From positions 1 through 15,351 of the forward strand of contig JBMTDJ010000048.1 of assembly GCA_049431945.1 (NCBI GenBank): a DNA stretch of 15,351 nt, given 5' to 3'. The translations under genes and the position numbers were made by a program. Below, one piece after another: positions 15,051-15,351 of this stretch (within the stretch, counting starts at the first letter, position 1; every line of letters begins with the position of its first letter). Below the pieces are notes generated by a model. That model searched no databases. It had not been told where the DNA came from and saw only the letters and a program-made list of their open reading frames with translations. This DNA comes from Mxb001 sp049431945. Its GTDB lineage: Bacteria > Actinomycetota > Actinomycetes > S36-B12.

Positions 15051-15351
15051 GTGGCGGTCGCGAAGAAGACCACCGCGCGCAAGCGGACGGCCAAGAAGGC
15101 CCCCGCCAAGCGCGCCGCAGCGAAGAAGGCACCCGCGCGCAAGCGCACTGCCAAGAAGGCTGCACCGAAGAAGGCGGCGAAGAAGGCACCCGCGCGCAAG
15201 CGCACTGCCAAGAAGGCCGCACCGAAGAAGGCCGCTCGCAAGGCACCCGCGCGCAAGCGCACTGCCAAGAAGGCCGCACCGAAGAAGGCCGCTCGCAAGG
15301 CACCCGCGCGCAAGCGCACTGCCAAGAAGGCCGCACCGAAGAAGGCCGCTC
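15051..15351 (+). CDS. Histone H1-like Lys/Ala-rich DNA-binding protein, 3' truncated by window end
   Basis: The first 100 codons of a gene open to the window end. The visible protein has 37 Ala, 32 Lys, 13 Arg, 9 Pro and 7 Thr, with no acidic or aromatic residue, so it is extremely basic and probably disordered. It consists of a divergent first unit (about 6-25) and then 19-residue units beginning KAPARKRTAKK at residues 26, 45, 64 and 83. Such AKKA/PAK repeats resemble the C-terminal tails of eukaryotic H1 and of actinobacterial HupB/HupS, where they bind and compact DNA. Unlike HupB, no HU-fold domain precedes the repeats; whether another domain follows is not visible. GTG start with GGAGG 4 nt upstream. 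Nucleoid association is inferred from composition. Confidence 0.85.
   Translation, partial: MAVAKKTTARKRTAKKAPAKRAAAKKAPARKRTAKKAAPKKAAKKAPARKRTAKKAAPKKAARKAPARKRTAKKAAPKKAARKAPARKRTAKKAAPKKAA
15126..15351 (+). repeat. 57-bp in-frame tandem repeats in the H1-like gene
   Basis: Four consecutive units start at 15126, 15183, 15240 and 15297. The last is cut at 55 of 57 bases. Units 2, 3 and 4 are identical at DNA level as far as seen; unit 1 differs at six bases near its end. Identity at synonymous positions points to recent duplication or gene conversion rather than selection on protein alone. Confidence 0.95.

Noticed and set aside
15126..15351. Regular repeats considered as a CRISPR array
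   Set aside because: The 57-bp units are directly contiguous, without spacers, and keep one reading frame of a basic protein.

Overview
The window is high-GC chromosomal DNA from an actinobacterium. The evidence is the glnA1 / glnE / glnA2 / nadE / panB gene set, which resembles the neighbourhood I remember from Mycobacterium and Streptomyces. An F420:NADPH oxidoreductase, a Lys/Ala-rich histone H1-like protein, GTG starts and apparent leaderless promoters with TAnnnT elements point the same way. I cannot name a genus. Eleven genes are supported. Most of the other long open frames are GC-driven shadows.

Positions 1-7747 form a nitrogen-assimilation block. A plus-strand glnA1 encodes a glutamine synthetase (GS) carrying an adenylylation tyrosine. 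It converges on a minus-strand run read from 7747 down to 1670: glnA2 (a second GS lacking that tyrosine), glnE (GS adenylyltransferase/adenylyl-removase), a PLP-dependent aromatic amino acid decarboxylase-like gene and a small three-helix membrane protein. Gaps in the run are 9, 16 and 29 nt, so it may be one operon. Between the convergent units lie two strong stem-loops, one with a perfect 23-bp stem.

Positions 7748-9512: nadE (glutamine-dependent NAD+ synthetase) diverges from glnA2 across 58 bp. The middle of that gap holds an exact match to the GlnR half-operator GTnAC-n6-GAAAC. Both genes lack a Shine-Dalgarno sequence and have a -10-like element exactly at -12 to -7 from the ATG, so both look leaderless.

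Positions 9487-11776 (minus strand) hold a drug-efflux pair: a DHA2-type (14-TM) MFS exporter, then a TetR-family regulator whose start overlaps the exporter's end. The tetR 3' end overlaps nadE by 26 bp and contains the likely nadE terminator on its opposite strand. Short repeats upstream of the exporter are candidate TetR sites.

Positions 12034-14912: panB (pantothenate synthesis), a convergent F420-dependent NADP reductase (npdG-like), and a divergent MFS_3-type exporter.

Positions 15051-15351: the 5' part of a lysine/alanine-rich histone H1-like gene made of 57-bp tandem repeats and cut off by the window end.

I see no CRISPR array, insertion sequence, tRNA or rRNA. The most notable points are the GlnR-like box between glnA2 and nadE, the Tyr-to-Phe change at the catalytic loop of the decarboxylase-like enzyme, and the repeat-built H1-like protein. 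I did not find a convincing wholly new multi-gene system.
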